From the NCBI RefSeq assembly GCF_014645815.1, contig NZ_BMML01000021.1:124001-188000 (forward strand): a stretch of DNA of 64,000 nt, written 5' to 3'. A model generated the notes under the pieces. It was not told where the DNA came from. It searched no databases and saw nothing but the letters and a program-made list of their open reading frames with translations. A program made the position numbers and the translations under genes. Shown piece by piece: positions 7,104 to 15,553 of the stretch (its first letter is position 1; each line of letters starts with the position of its first letter). Origin of the DNA: Streptomyces fuscichromogenes. Lineage in GTDB: Bacteria; Actinomycetota; Actinomycetes; Streptomycetales; Streptomycetaceae.

Positions 7104-8441
7104 ATGAGCCTGCGGGCACGCATCAACTCCCCCGAGGAGAACGGCAGCCGGGGTGAGGACGGCCACCTGGTCTCCTCCTACCGGGCCAAGCTCCTGGAGG
7201 AGATCGACCTCGCGGAGATGAGCGCGCTGGCCGCCGCCGAGCGCCGGGCCCGGCTGGAACGCGTCCTCGGCCACATCATCAGCCGTGAGGGCCCGGTTCT
7301 GTCGACCGTCGAACGCTCCCAGCTGATCCGCCGGGTCGTCGACGAGGCGCTCGGCCTCGGCATCCTGGAGCCGCTCCTCGAAGACGCCTCGATCACCGAG
7401 ATCATGGTGAACGGCCCCGACGCGATCTTCGTCGAACGCGGCGGCCGCGTCGAGCAGTTGCCGCTCCGCTTCGTCTCGGCGGACCAGCTGATGCAGACCA
7501 TCGAACGCATCGTCTCGACGGTCAACCGCCGCGTCGACGAGTCGAACCCGATGGTCGACGCCCGCCTGCCGTCCGGCGAACGCGTCAACGTCATCATCCC
7601 GCCGCTCTCCCTGACCGGCCCGACCCTCACCATCCGCCGCTTCCCGCGCTCCTTCACCCTCCAGGAGCTGATCGGCTTCGGCTCGCTCGACGAGCACATG
7701 GTGTTCCTGCTGGCGGGGCTGGTCCAGGCGAAGTTCAACATCATCGTCTCCGGCGCCACCGGCACCGGCAAGACCACCCTCCTCAACGCCCTCTCCGGTC
7801 TCATCCCCGCCCACGAACGCATCATCACCATCGAGGACTCCGCCGAACTCCAGCTCCAGCAGTCGCACGTGGTCCGCCTGGAGTCCCGGCCGTCGAACGT
7901 CGAGGGCAAGGGCCAGATCACCATCCGTGACCTGGTCCGCAACTCGCTGCGGATGCGCCCCGACCGGATCGTGGTCGGCGAGGTCCGCGGCGGCGAGTCC
8001 CTGGACATGCTCCAGGCCATGTCCACGGGCCACGACGGCTCGCTCGCCACCGTCCACGCCAACAGCGCCGAGGACGCGCTGACCCGCCTCCAGACCCTGG
8101 CCTCCATGTCCGACGTCGAGGTCCCCTTCGTCGCCCTGCACGACCAGATCAACAGCGCGGTCGAGGTCATCGTCCAGCTCACCCGGTTCGCCGACGGTGC
8201 CCGCCGGATCACCGAGATCGCGATACTCGACAGCCACGGCAGCGAGCCGTACCGGCTGGCGACCGTGGCCCGCTTCGACGCCCAGCCCATGACCCACGAC
8301 GGCCGGGTGCACGGCGCCTTCCAGTACTTCCCGCTCCCGCGCCGCACCGCCGACCGCCTCTACATGGCGAGCCAGCCGATCCCGCAGGCCTTCGGCGTGG
8401 CCCAGCACTTCGACCAGCTCACCACCCGAGAAGCCCGGTAG
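7104..8441 (+). CDS. tadA: Tad pilus assembly/secretion ATPase TadA (CpaF family)
   Basis: A 445-residue hexameric secretion ATPase of the type II/IV superfamily that powers Flp pilus extrusion at the inner face of the membrane. An N-terminal domain (about 1-180) precedes the RecA-like core, with Walker A GATGTGKTT at about 217-225, an Asp-box region (ITIEDSAELQ), Walker B (RIVVGEVRGGE) and a His box (GSLATVHANS). All key residues are present. Length is normal for CpaF. It sits between the pseudopilins and tadB/tadC, the usual order. Confidence 0.94.
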   Translation: MSLRARINSPEENGSRGEDGHLVSSYRAKLLEEIDLAEMSALAAAERRARLERVLGHIISREGPVLSTVERSQLIRRVVDEALGLGILEPLLEDASITEIMVNGPDAIFVERGGRVEQLPLRFVSADQLMQTIERIVSTVNRRVDESNPMVDARLPSGERVNVIIPPLSLTGPTLTIRRFPRSFTLQELIGFGSLDEHMVFLLAGLVQAKFNIIVSGATGTGKTTLLNALSGLIPAHERIITIEDSAELQLQQSHVVRLESRPSNVEGKGQITIRDLVRNSLRMRPDRIVVGEVRGGESLDMLQAMSTGHDGSLATVHANSAEDALTRLQTLASMSDVEVPFVALHDQINSAVEVIVQLTRFADGARRITEIAILDSHGSEPYRLATVARFDAQPMTHDGRVHGAFQYFPLPRRTADRLYMASQPIPQAFGVAQHFDQLTTREAR

Positions 8442-8448
8442 GCGGCCC

Positions 8449-9393
8449 ATGTCCCTCCACGACCTCGTCTCCCTCACCACCGGCGTCGCCCTGCTGGCCT
8501 GCGTCCTGGCCGTGGTGGGCCTGCACGCCTACGCCTCCGGCCGGGCCCAGCGCGCCGCCCTGGTGGACCGCCTCTCCTACACCGGCCAGGCCCCGCTCAC
8601 CGGCCGCCGGCGACGCTTTCGCAACCTGGACCGGCGCCTGCGCGGCACGTCGGTCGGCCGTCGCCTGGAACTCCGGCTGGCCGCGACCGGCCTGGACGTG
8701 ACGCCCGGCGAGTTCCTCGTCTACATGCTCGCCACCGTCGTGGCGCTCTGGCTGGTCGGCCAGGCCTCCCTCGCCCCCTTCTTCGGCCCCATCGCCGGCC
8801 TGCTCGGCGTCTTCGCCGCCGTCCAGTTCCTCAACTGGCAGCGGCAGAAACGCATCGAGCGGTTCATCGCCCAACTCCCCGAACTGGCCCGCATCCTGGC
8901 CAACGCCACCCATGCCGGCCTCGCCCTGCGCACCGCGATCGGGATGGCGGCGGAGGAGCTGGAGGCCCCGGCGGGCGAGGAACTGGGCAGGGTCGCCGAC
9001 CAGTTGGCGATCGGCCACTCCATGGACGAAGCGCTCGGCGAGCTCGCCGACCGGCTCCCGTCCCGCGAACTGGTCGTCCTCGTCACCACGCTCGTCCTCT
9101 CCAACCGGGCGGGCGGCCAGGTGGTCTCGGCGCTGCGCAACCTGACCGAGACCCTGGAGGAGCGCAAGGAGACCCGCCGGGAGATCCGCACCCAGCTCTC
9201 CCAGGTGACGATGACGTCGTACGCCGTCCCGGTGCTCGGCGTCGGCGCGCTGTTCCTGATGAACGGGGTCAAGGACGACACCCTGGCCCGCATGACCGGC
9301 ACCGGCCTCGGCCAGGCGGCGGTCATCATCGCCTTCGGGCTGTACGTGATCGGCTTCGTCCTGATCCGCCGCCTCAGCCGCATCGACGTATAG
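8449..9393 (+). CDS. tadB: Tad pilus inner-membrane platform protein TadB
   Basis: A 314-residue membrane protein with a T2SSF (GspF-like) domain. One N-terminal membrane segment, a cytosolic loop with basic residues (TGRRRRFRNLDRRL), a central hydrophobic pair, the F domain (about 140-270, including LPELARILANATHAGLALRTAI) and a C-terminal segment are visible. It should form the membrane platform with TadC and dock to the TadA ATPase. It starts 8 bases after tadA. Confidence 0.9.
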   Translation: MSLHDLVSLTTGVALLACVLAVVGLHAYASGRAQRAALVDRLSYTGQAPLTGRRRRFRNLDRRLRGTSVGRRLELRLAATGLDVTPGEFLVYMLATVVALWLVGQASLAPFFGPIAGLLGVFAAVQFLNWQRQKRIERFIAQLPELARILANATHAGLALRTAIGMAAEELEAPAGEELGRVADQLAIGHSMDEALGELADRLPSRELVVLVTTLVLSNRAGGQVVSALRNLTETLEERKETRREIRTQLSQVTMTSYAVPVLGVGALFLMNGVKDDTLARMTGTGLGQAAVIIAFGLYVIGFVLIRRLSRIDV

Positions 9394-9411
9394 GTAGAGG
9401 TGGTGGATCAC

Positions 9412-10299
9412 ATGGCACTCCTCCTGTCCCTCCTCATGGCCCTCGCCGTCTACGGCGTCTTCGCGGGCATCCGGATGTACCGCGCCGACGCGAAGCTCCC
9501 CGCCGACCTGGCGATCGCCCTGGAGGTGGGCGCCACCCGCACCGGCGCCGCCAACTCCCTCATCGACCGCATGGGCATGCGGTACGCCCCCGCGGTGCTG
9601 CGCCTGATGGGCCCGCGCCAGGTCGCGAAGTACCGCCGCAGGATCGACCTGGCGGGCAACCCCGGCGGCCTGACCATCGACCGCTACGCGGCCCGCCGGG
9701 CGGTCTACGGCGCCCTGGGCGGCACCGGCTTCCTGGTCTTCCTCCTCCGCGGCCAGTGGCTGGTCGCCGTTCTGCTCCTCCTCTTCGGCGCGTTCTGGAC
9801 GGAGGTCGGCATCTGGTCGGCGATCCGCGTCCGCAAGGACGTCATCGAACGCACCCTGCCGGACTTCCTCGACGTCCTCGCGGTGGTGGTCGGCGCCGGC
9901 CTCGGCTTCCGCCAGGCCCTGGACCGCGTCGCCACGCATTACGAGGGCCCCTGGGCCGACGAACTCCGCATCACGCTGCGCCAGATGGACCTCGGCATGA
10001 GCCGCCGCCAGGCGTTCACGGAACTCCGCCGCCGCAACGACTCCGAACAGGTGGCGATGTTCGTGACGGCGTTGCAGCAGGGCGAGGAGCTGGGCGCGCC
10101 GATCGTCGACACCCTGGTCGCCCTGGCCAAGGACATGCGCCGCACCGACGCCCAGAACGCCCGCCGCAAGGCGGCCCGGGCGGTACCGAGGGCCACCCTC
10201 ATGATCACCACGTTCATGGTCCCGGCGACGCTGCTGCTGCTGGCCGCGGGCCTGCTGCTGGGCTCGGGCGTCGACTTCGGGTCGGTCACGGGGAAGTAG
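9412..10299 (+). CDS. tadC: Tad pilus inner-membrane platform protein TadC
   Basis: A 295-residue membrane protein, shorter cousin of TadB with the same T2SSF domain (LPDFLDVLAVVVGAGLGFRQALDRVA at about 145-170) and a hydrophobic C-terminus. ATG 9412 is preferred because AGGTGG lies 8 bases upstream; GTG 9400 is possible. It follows tadB by 18 bases and probably pairs with TadB in the membrane. Confidence 0.9.
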   Translation: MALLLSLLMALAVYGVFAGIRMYRADAKLPADLAIALEVGATRTGAANSLIDRMGMRYAPAVLRLMGPRQVAKYRRRIDLAGNPGGLTIDRYAARRAVYGALGGTGFLVFLLRGQWLVAVLLLLFGAFWTEVGIWSAIRVRKDVIERTLPDFLDVLAVVVGAGLGFRQALDRVATHYEGPWADELRITLRQMDLGMSRRQAFTELRRRNDSEQVAMFVTALQQGEELGAPIVDTLVALAKDMRRTDAQNARRKAARAVPRATLMITTFMVPATLLLLAAGLLLGSGVDFGSVTGK

Positions 10300-10338
10300 G
10301 GGAAGCAGGGCAAGCAGGCGGAGGCGAAGACGAAGGCG

Positions 10339-11688
10339 ATGACGGTGACGACCAGCGAGAACACGGAGAAGCCCGCGCTCCGCGCCACCGGGGTGGCGGG
10401 GGTGTCCGACGCGGCGGACGTGGCCGGCGAGGTGGGCGGGGCCGGCGAGGTGGGCGGGGCCGGCGAGGTGGGTGAAGTGGGCGAGAAGGTCGAGATCCGT
10501 GCCCTTCAGGCGATGTGCCGGCAGGTCTTCGGCCTCCGCCTGGCGATGATCGCCGTGGCGACCCCCGCCGCCCTCCTCAACGCCAGCCCCGGCCTGGGCG
10601 CCCGCCTGGTCGGCTCGGCCGTGGTCGTCACGTTCATGGTCTCGTACGTCCTCTTCCGCGACTGGCAGCGCTTCGGCCCCCTCCTCCTGCGCCACCCCAC
10701 CCTGCTGGCCGCCGACAGCCTCTTCGGGTCCCTCCTCCTGATCTCGGCGGGCCCCGACACCACCCTCGCGTACGTCAGCGTCTGCACCCCCCTCCTCGCC
10801 GGCCTCCTCTACAGCTGGCGTGGAGCCGCGGTCTTCGCGTCCCTCCAGTCGCTGATCCTCCTCGTGGCGCAGGAGACGCTGAAGCACCACTCCGCGCTGG
10901 CCGAGTCCCTCCTCCTGCCCGGCCTCTGCGTCATCACCGGCGCGATGGGCTCGGCCCTGCGCAACCTGATGCTCCGCTTCGGTGCCGCCACCGAGGCCCT
11001 GACCGAGACCCGGGCCCGCCTGGCCGCGAGCGAGGCGGCGAGTGCGGCGGCGAGCGCGGCGGCGAGCGCGGAACGCGCCCGGCTGGCCCGCGAGATGCAC
11101 GACTCGGTGACCAAGACGCTGTACGGCGTGGCGCTGGTCGCCGACGGCCTCGCGGCCTCGGCGGCCGCGTCCCCGGACCGCCTGGACCCGGCCCTGATCC
11201 GACAGCAGGCGGAACTGCTCGCGAGGGCGGCACGCCGGGCGGCGGCGGAGTCCCGCGAACTCCTGACGGACCTGCGCGCCGGGGCGGATGCGGACGACGT
11301 ACTGCCCCAACTGCGCGCGCTGACAGCGGACTTCACCGCGCGTACGGCGCTCCCCGCGGAGTACGAAGGACCGGCTGCCCCGGTCCCGCTCCCGCCCCCC
11401 ACCGTCCGCCAGTTGCTGGGCATCGTGGCGGAGGCCCTGGAGAACGCGCACCGCCACGCGCACGCGACGAGGGTCGACGTGCGGGCCGCCGCCACCCCCA
11501 CCCACCTGGTGGTGACGATCCACGACGACGGCCGGGGCCTCCCCGCGGACACGACCCTGGAAGACCTGCGCCGCACCAGCCACTTCGGTCTGCTCGGCAT
11601 GACGGAACGGGCCGCGTCGGTGGGTGCCCGTATCCAACTGACCACCGACAAGGGCACGAAGGTCCGAGTGGAGGTGCCACTGACATGA
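10339..11688 (+). CDS. NarL-type sensor histidine kinase of the Tad locus
   Basis: A 449-residue membrane kinase. The N-terminus has a Gly/Glu/Val tandem repeat (GEVGGA units at about 31-45), then several membrane segments (about 60-210), a HisKA_3 box EMHDSV with its phospho-acceptor His, an N box ENAHRHA and a G box DDGRGLP. It overlaps the response regulator start by 4 bases (ATGA), so they form a cognate pair. Its place in the middle of the pilus locus suggests control of pilus genes. The signal is unknown. Confidence 0.9.
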   Translation: MTVTTSENTEKPALRATGVAGVSDAADVAGEVGGAGEVGGAGEVGEVGEKVEIRALQAMCRQVFGLRLAMIAVATPAALLNASPGLGARLVGSAVVVTFMVSYVLFRDWQRFGPLLLRHPTLLAADSLFGSLLLISAGPDTTLAYVSVCTPLLAGLLYSWRGAAVFASLQSLILLVAQETLKHHSALAESLLLPGLCVITGAMGSALRNLMLRFGAATEALTETRARLAASEAASAAASAAASAERARLAREMHDSVTKTLYGVALVADGLAASAAASPDRLDPALIRQQAELLARAARRAAAESRELLTDLRAGADADDVLPQLRALTADFTARTALPAEYEGPAAPVPLPPPTVRQLLGIVAEALENAHRHAHATRVDVRAAATPTHLVVTIHDDGRGLPADTTLEDLRRTSHFGLLGMTERAASVGARIQLTTDKGTKVRVEVPLT

Positions 11689-12416
11689 CCGACACGGCTG
11701 ATGGACTGCGGGGACTGCGCGTCCTGGTGGCCGACGACAACCCGGTGATCCGGGCGGGCCTGACGGCCGTCCTCTCCGCGGCGGACGACCTCACGGTGGT
11801 GGCGGAGGCGGAGGACGGCCGCGCGGCCTACGAGGCGGCGCTGCACCACCGCCCCGACGTCATCCTCCTGGACGTCCGCATGCCCGGCGTGGACGGCATG
11901 GCGGCCCTGCCCCACCTGGTCCGCGTCGCCCCGGTGATGATGCTGACGTACAGCGACGAGACGGACCTCGTCCAGGAGGCGGTCCGGCTGGGCGCCGGGG
12001 GCTACCTGGTCCACGGCGAGTTCACGACCCAACAGCTCACCCAGGCGGTACGGGACGTGGGCGACGGCCGCCCGCACTTCACACCGACGGCGACGAACGC
12101 GTTGCTGGCACATATCAGAGACCATGCAACTGCACACGCAAAACCGAGACTCCGCTCCCTGTCACCACAAATTTCTTCACCAAACCTTTCGCGAATGCAA
12201 CCGCATGTGGGACAGTCGACACAGTCCCGGTTTCAACTGAGCGGCAGGGAGGCGGAGATCATGGACCTCATCGCGTCCGGCATGAACAACCAGCAGATCG
12301 CCGCCGTCTGCTTCATCAGCGAGAAGACGGTCAAGAACCACATCAACCGCATCTTCGCCAAGCTCCAGACCACCACCCGCGCCCAGGCGACGGCCAAGTG
12401 GCTGGGGGTGGCCTGA
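11685..12416 (+). CDS. LuxR/NarL-type response regulator of the Tad locus, atypical receiver
   Basis: A 243-residue DNA-binding regulator. The receiver domain (about 8-125) has the acidic pair ADDN and phospho-acceptor Asp in LLDVRMPGVDG. The conserved Lys near the end of the receiver is replaced by His (GYLVHGEF where GYLLKG is usual). A ~40-residue linker rich in Ser, Gln and His, encoded by less GC-rich DNA (about 12110-12240), joins it to a C-terminal GerE/LuxR helix-turn-helix (LSGREAEIMDLIASGMNNQQIA). It probably controls the following pilin gene, which has its own leader. Confidence 0.9.
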   Translation: MTDTADGLRGLRVLVADDNPVIRAGLTAVLSAADDLTVVAEAEDGRAAYEAALHHRPDVILLDVRMPGVDGMAALPHLVRVAPVMMLTYSDETDLVQEAVRLGAGGYLVHGEFTTQQLTQAVRDVGDGRPHFTPTATNALLAHIRDHATAHAKPRLRSLSPQISSPNLSRMQPHVGQSTQSRFQLSGREAEIMDLIASGMNNQQIAAVCFISEKTVKNHINRIFAKLQTTTRAQATAKWLGVA

Positions 12417-12523
12417 GATGAACAGGATGAACTGGGTCCGCATTTGGGCCCTGGGACCCTCCACCGAAGGGTATGTTCCGCCTTACGCTGCCAGGATCGG
12501 AACCGAACCCGGAGGGGAGCACC

Positions 12524-12712
12524 ATGAGCGACCTGATGCTGAGGATGTTTGTCGCGATGCAGCGCCGCACCGACGACCGGGGGCAGACCGCGGTCGAGTA
12601 CTTGGGGATCATCGCGGTGGTGGTGGCTATTGTGCTGGCCATCACGGGTACGAGTATCGGTCAGTCGATCTACGACGCGATCACCCGGAAGATTGCTCAG
12701 ATCGCCGGTTGA
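12524..12712 (+). CDS. flp: Flp/Fap-type major pilin
   Basis: A 62-residue prepilin, the expected shaft subunit of the Tad pilus. The leader ends in RRTDDRG, followed by QTAVEYLGIIAVVV with Gln at +1 and Glu at +5, then a single hydrophobic helix and a short amphipathic tail ending KIAQIAG. ATG 12524 has a strong GGAGGGGAG ribosome site, fitting high expression. The stop overlaps the TTG start of the next gene. Confidence 0.92.
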   Translation: MSDLMLRMFVAMQRRTDDRGQTAVEYLGIIAVVVAIVLAITGTSIGQSIYDAITRKIAQIAG

Positions 12713-13293
12713 CCAAGACCCACAGTTACACAGACGCAGGGCAGGCCTTCCCCATCTACATCACGGTGGTGGCGGGTCTGCTTTTTCTCGCGCTCGCCTA
12801 CCTGGCTGTCGGCCAAGCCGCGGTGAATCGCAATGGGGCCCAGACTGCTGCTGATGCGGCGGCCCTGGCGGCGGCCATGAACACCCGTGACCAACTTGCG
12901 GACCAGTGGGTGCAGGACGTACTCGACCCGACCAAGTGGCAGGAGATATTCGACGGAAACGTGGCCGTCACCGACTCGTGCTGGCGCGCAGACCAACTCG
13001 GGGCACAGAACGACGCCAATGTGCAGTGCAGCGAGCCTGATCCGCTGCGATATGTGGTTGACGCGAGGACCAACAAGACAGTGGGTGACTCCGTCGTACC
13101 TGGTACAGAGAACGTCAGGTCGACGGCGCACGCCACCGCCGTGATCGAGTCGCTCTGCACGTTCACACTTTCCGGTGATGACAGCGTCCTGCCCGAACTC
13201 ATCTGCAGGGATCGGAACTGGAAACTGGACCCGGGGGATCTCACGGATCTCCCGGGACCTCAGGACCTCTTCGACGTCCATTTGGCCGACTGA
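12709..13293 (+). CDS. TadG-like pilus-associated membrane protein
   Basis: A 194-residue protein with one N-terminal membrane helix (about residues 12-35) after the motif DAGQAF, and an extracytoplasmic domain with four or more Cys. It carries the QTAADAAALAAA helix found in TadE/TadG and Flp-accessory proteins. The usual Glu at +5 after the Gln is absent (GQAFPIY), so processing by prepilin peptidase is doubtful. TTG 12709 overlaps the pilin stop and gives the expected short N-terminus, though the ribosome site is weak. Confidence 0.75.
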   Translation: MTKTHSYTDAGQAFPIYITVVAGLLFLALAYLAVGQAAVNRNGAQTAADAAALAAAMNTRDQLADQWVQDVLDPTKWQEIFDGNVAVTDSCWRADQLGAQNDANVQCSEPDPLRYVVDARTNKTVGDSVVPGTENVRSTAHATAVIESLCTFTLSGDDSVLPELICRDRNWKLDPGDLTDLPGPQDLFDVHLAD

Positions 13294-13328
13294 GAAGCGA
13301 ATCGACGAGTGAAGAAGGAAGAGGAGCG

Positions 13329-13907
13329 ATGAGCGTTGGGTTCACTACGAAGACCCGCAAGGGTTTGGTCGCTCTGGCCGTTGCGGCTGGTCTGGCTCTG
13401 GGCGCGGCCGGTTGCGGTGGTGGTGACGGTGGCGGTAACAGCAAACCGCAGGCGTCGGCGTCCAAGAGCAGCGAGGCTGACCCGAGTACTCAGGAGGGGC
13501 AGTCGGCCGCCCCTCTCGCGGAGCTGCAGGGCTCGGACGGTCTTCTCCTTCAGATCACCTCCGCCCAGCGTGACTCAGGCGGATTCGTCACAGTGAACGG
13601 CGTCCTGAAGAACGATGGCTCCCAACTCGTCGTCATCCCAGCCGCGCTGAGTGGGAATGAAACGGAGATCATCAGGAACGGCAGGTCACTGGGGGGCGCG
13701 ACGCTGGTCGACTCCAAGGGAAAGAAGCGGTATTACGTACTGCGCGACACGGATGGCCGGCCGTTGACCACGACTGGATTCTCTACGCTCCAATCCGGCG
13801 AAACCCTCGCGGTCTTCATGCAGTTCCCCGCCCCACCCGCCGACACCACCGAGGTGACCCTCCAACTCCCCACCTTCTCCAGCGGCACGATCAAGATCTC
13901 CGGGTGA
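13329..13907 (+). CDS. Putative lipoprotein, Tad-locus associated
   Basis: A 192-residue protein with a lipoprotein signal peptide (lipobox LGAAGC, Cys near residue 29) followed by a Gly/Ser-rich linker and a beta-rich domain of unknown function. It should be anchored to the outer face of the membrane. GAAGAGGAG precedes the ATG. It is 36 bases after the TadG-like gene and 7 bases before the OmpA-domain gene, so it probably belongs to the pilus operon as a cell-surface accessory. Confidence 0.75.
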   Translation: MSVGFTTKTRKGLVALAVAAGLALGAAGCGGGDGGGNSKPQASASKSSEADPSTQEGQSAAPLAELQGSDGLLLQITSAQRDSGGFVTVNGVLKNDGSQLVVIPAALSGNETEIIRNGRSLGGATLVDSKGKKRYYVLRDTDGRPLTTTGFSTLQSGETLAVFMQFPAPPADTTEVTLQLPTFSSGTIKISG

Positions 13908-13914
13908 GGCCGAA

Positions 13915-14544
13915 GTGACCACACCACGACTGCCCCTCGCCCTGGGCGCCGCCACGCTCCTTCTCGTCACGAACCTCTACGGCGCGACAAGTGCCCGTGC
14001 CGACGGCGACGACCCGAGCGTCCCACCGGGCACGGAACCCTCCGCCAGTGCCCCGGTGAAGATCGACCCGACCGACCCCGACCTGAAGCTCCCCGAGGGC
14101 GCCACCCTCGCCGCGCCCAAGGTCCTGGACATCAAGTCGGTCGTGGAGGACCAGAGCGGTGACGAGCGCCGTACGGACACCAACACGGACGTGACGTTCG
14201 CCCTCCAGGCCGAGGTGCTGTTCAGCAAGGACAGCGCGAAGCTGAGCGAGGCGGCGAAGGCACGGATCGGGGCGATCGCGGACGAGATCAGGAAGCAGAA
14301 CCCGACCCAGGTCCGCGTCTTCGGCTTCACCGACAACCTGGGCACCTCGGCCCACGGAGACGTCCTCTCCCGCCAGCGCGCAAACGCCGTGCAGGGCGTC
14401 CTGGACCAGGACCTGAACGACCCGAACATCACCTTCGACGTGCGCGGCTACGGCGAGCAGTACCCGATCGCGGACAACTCGACGGAGGAGGGCAGGAAGA
14501 AGAACCGTCGGGTGGAGGTCACGTTCCCGCGGACCGCTTCCTGA
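13915..14544 (+). CDS. OmpA-family peptidoglycan-binding protein
   Basis: A 209-residue exported protein. A signal peptide (about 1-28, ending ARA) precedes a short linker and an OmpA C-terminal domain (about 80-205, with LFSKDSAKLSE, VFGFTDNLG and LSRQRANAV) that binds peptidoglycan. In a cell with no outer membrane it probably ties the pilus base or its lipoprotein partner to the wall. The start is a GTG 7 bases after the lipoprotein stop. It is the last gene of the run on this strand. Confidence 0.88.
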   Translation: MTTPRLPLALGAATLLLVTNLYGATSARADGDDPSVPPGTEPSASAPVKIDPTDPDLKLPEGATLAAPKVLDIKSVVEDQSGDERRTDTNTDVTFALQAEVLFSKDSAKLSEAAKARIGAIADEIRKQNPTQVRVFGFTDNLGTSAHGDVLSRQRANAVQGVLDQDLNDPNITFDVRGYGEQYPIADNSTEEGRKKNRRVEVTFPRTAS

Positions 14545-14639
14545 GGCTCCTCCAGCGCCTGCCCCCGGACTTCCGCCGTCTCCCTCCCCCCGACCGGCGG
14601 CGGAACACCGGTCCCGCCCGCGCGCGCGTACACCCCCGC

Positions 14640-15005
14640 TCAGTCCTCCTCGACACTCACCCTCGCCCCCACCTCCACACCCCACCCCGCCATGGCCCCG
14701 GCCTCCGCCTCCAGCACATGCCGCGACCGCAGCCGCGGCCGGCCGAGCCGCCCCGGCCGCATCGTGCGCACGGCGATGACGTTCAACCGGCGATCCAGAT
14801 ACGCGACGTCGATCGCCATCCGCATCCGAAAGGTGTGGATCCCGTTGGCGGGCGACAACAGGATCGCCCCGTCAAGAGCATCACGCCCCAACAGCCCACG
14901 GGTACGCGCCCGATAGGAGACGGCGATCTCCAACGGAACGGCCCTCGCCCCACCCCCACCTCCATGCACGAGCAACGTCCCACGCCCGTCTCGCCAACGC
15001 GCCAT
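14640..15005 (-). CDS. DUF192 family protein
   Basis: A 121-residue protein of the DUF192 (COG1430) fold, with the family signatures GLLGRDALDGAILL and GIHTFRMRMAIDVAYLD. No function is established for the family. ATG 15005 has GGAGG 8-12 bases upstream; the frame is open further but without a ribosome site. It faces the Tad genes convergently. Confidence 0.8.
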   Translation of the reverse strand: MARWRDGRGTLLVHGGGGGARAVPLEIAVSYRARTRGLLGRDALDGAILLSPANGIHTFRMRMAIDVAYLDRRLNVIAVRTMRPGRLGRPRLRSRHVLEAEAGAMAGWGVEVGARVSVEED

Positions 15006-15132
15006 CTCAGCTGCCTCCGCCCGCCCCGCCCGCTGCCGCATGACATGAACGAACGTACCGGCACAGGGACGTACGAGATTCAATGACCGCTCTTTCGGGT
15101 GCTGCGCCCCTGCCATCCGGTGATTTACAAGT

Positions 15133-15160
15133 GGAACCGTTACAGTTCTTTACTGGTCTC
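15133..15160 (+). promoter_or_regulatory. ECF-type (sigma-E-like) promoter candidate for the WXG cassette
   Basis: GGAACC, a 16-base spacer and GGTCTC fit the -35/-10 pattern of Streptomyces cell-envelope ECF promoters. It lies about 75 bases upstream of GTG 15236, in the 230-base gap between the DUF192 gene and the WXG100-like gene. Confidence 0.4.
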
Positions 15161-15235
15161 TTACTCGTGCCGCCGGCTGGGGTGCGGGCGAGGGGCCGGA
15201 CTCGAAAGAAGAGGAAGAGGAAGAGGGGGCGGCGC

Positions 15236-15553
15236 GTGGCCGACCGGCTGGTCGTTGACGGCGATGAGCTCGCGCACTTCATGAAGTTGCTGAAGAAGTC
15301 GAGCAGCTCGCTGAACGGACTGCGAAAGGCGCTGAGCGATGCCACGGTCAGCGGACTCGGTACGGACGACCTGGACGGCGCGTGTCAGTACTTCCAGGAG
15401 GAGTGGAAGTACGGCACCGAGCAGATCGGCGAGCAGGCGGATGGCCTTGCCGAAATCATCGGGAAGAGCCGTGACAGCTACAACGAGGTGGACAAGGCGC
15501 TGGAAGAAGCTCTGAAGAAGGCCGGGTCGGGTAAGGGGGAGACAGCGAAGTGA
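15236..15553 (+). CDS. WXG100-like small helical protein
   Basis: A 105-residue protein, almost entirely alpha-helical, with the size and heptad pattern of ESX/WXG100 substrates of type VII secretion. The turn carries EEWKYGTEQ in place of a strict W-x-G. There is no signal peptide. GTG 15236 follows an A/G-rich ribosome site. It overlaps the next gene by 4 bases (GTGA), so the two products are made together and may form a heterodimer. I do not recognise a specific named orthologue. Confidence 0.7.
   Translation: MADRLVVDGDELAHFMKLLKKSSSSLNGLRKALSDATVSGLGTDDLDGACQYFQEEWKYGTEQIGEQADGLAEIIGKSRDSYNEVDKALEEALKKAGSGKGETAK

Noticed and set aside
8419..11637. A 1072-codon open frame on the minus strand across the Tad genes
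   Set aside because: It is a GC-bias shadow: composition is Gly/Arg/Glu/Ala-rich with no domain, and the plus strand carries complete tadA/tadB/tadC and kinase genes. The same applies to minus-strand frames at 3984-5924 and 33891-36089.
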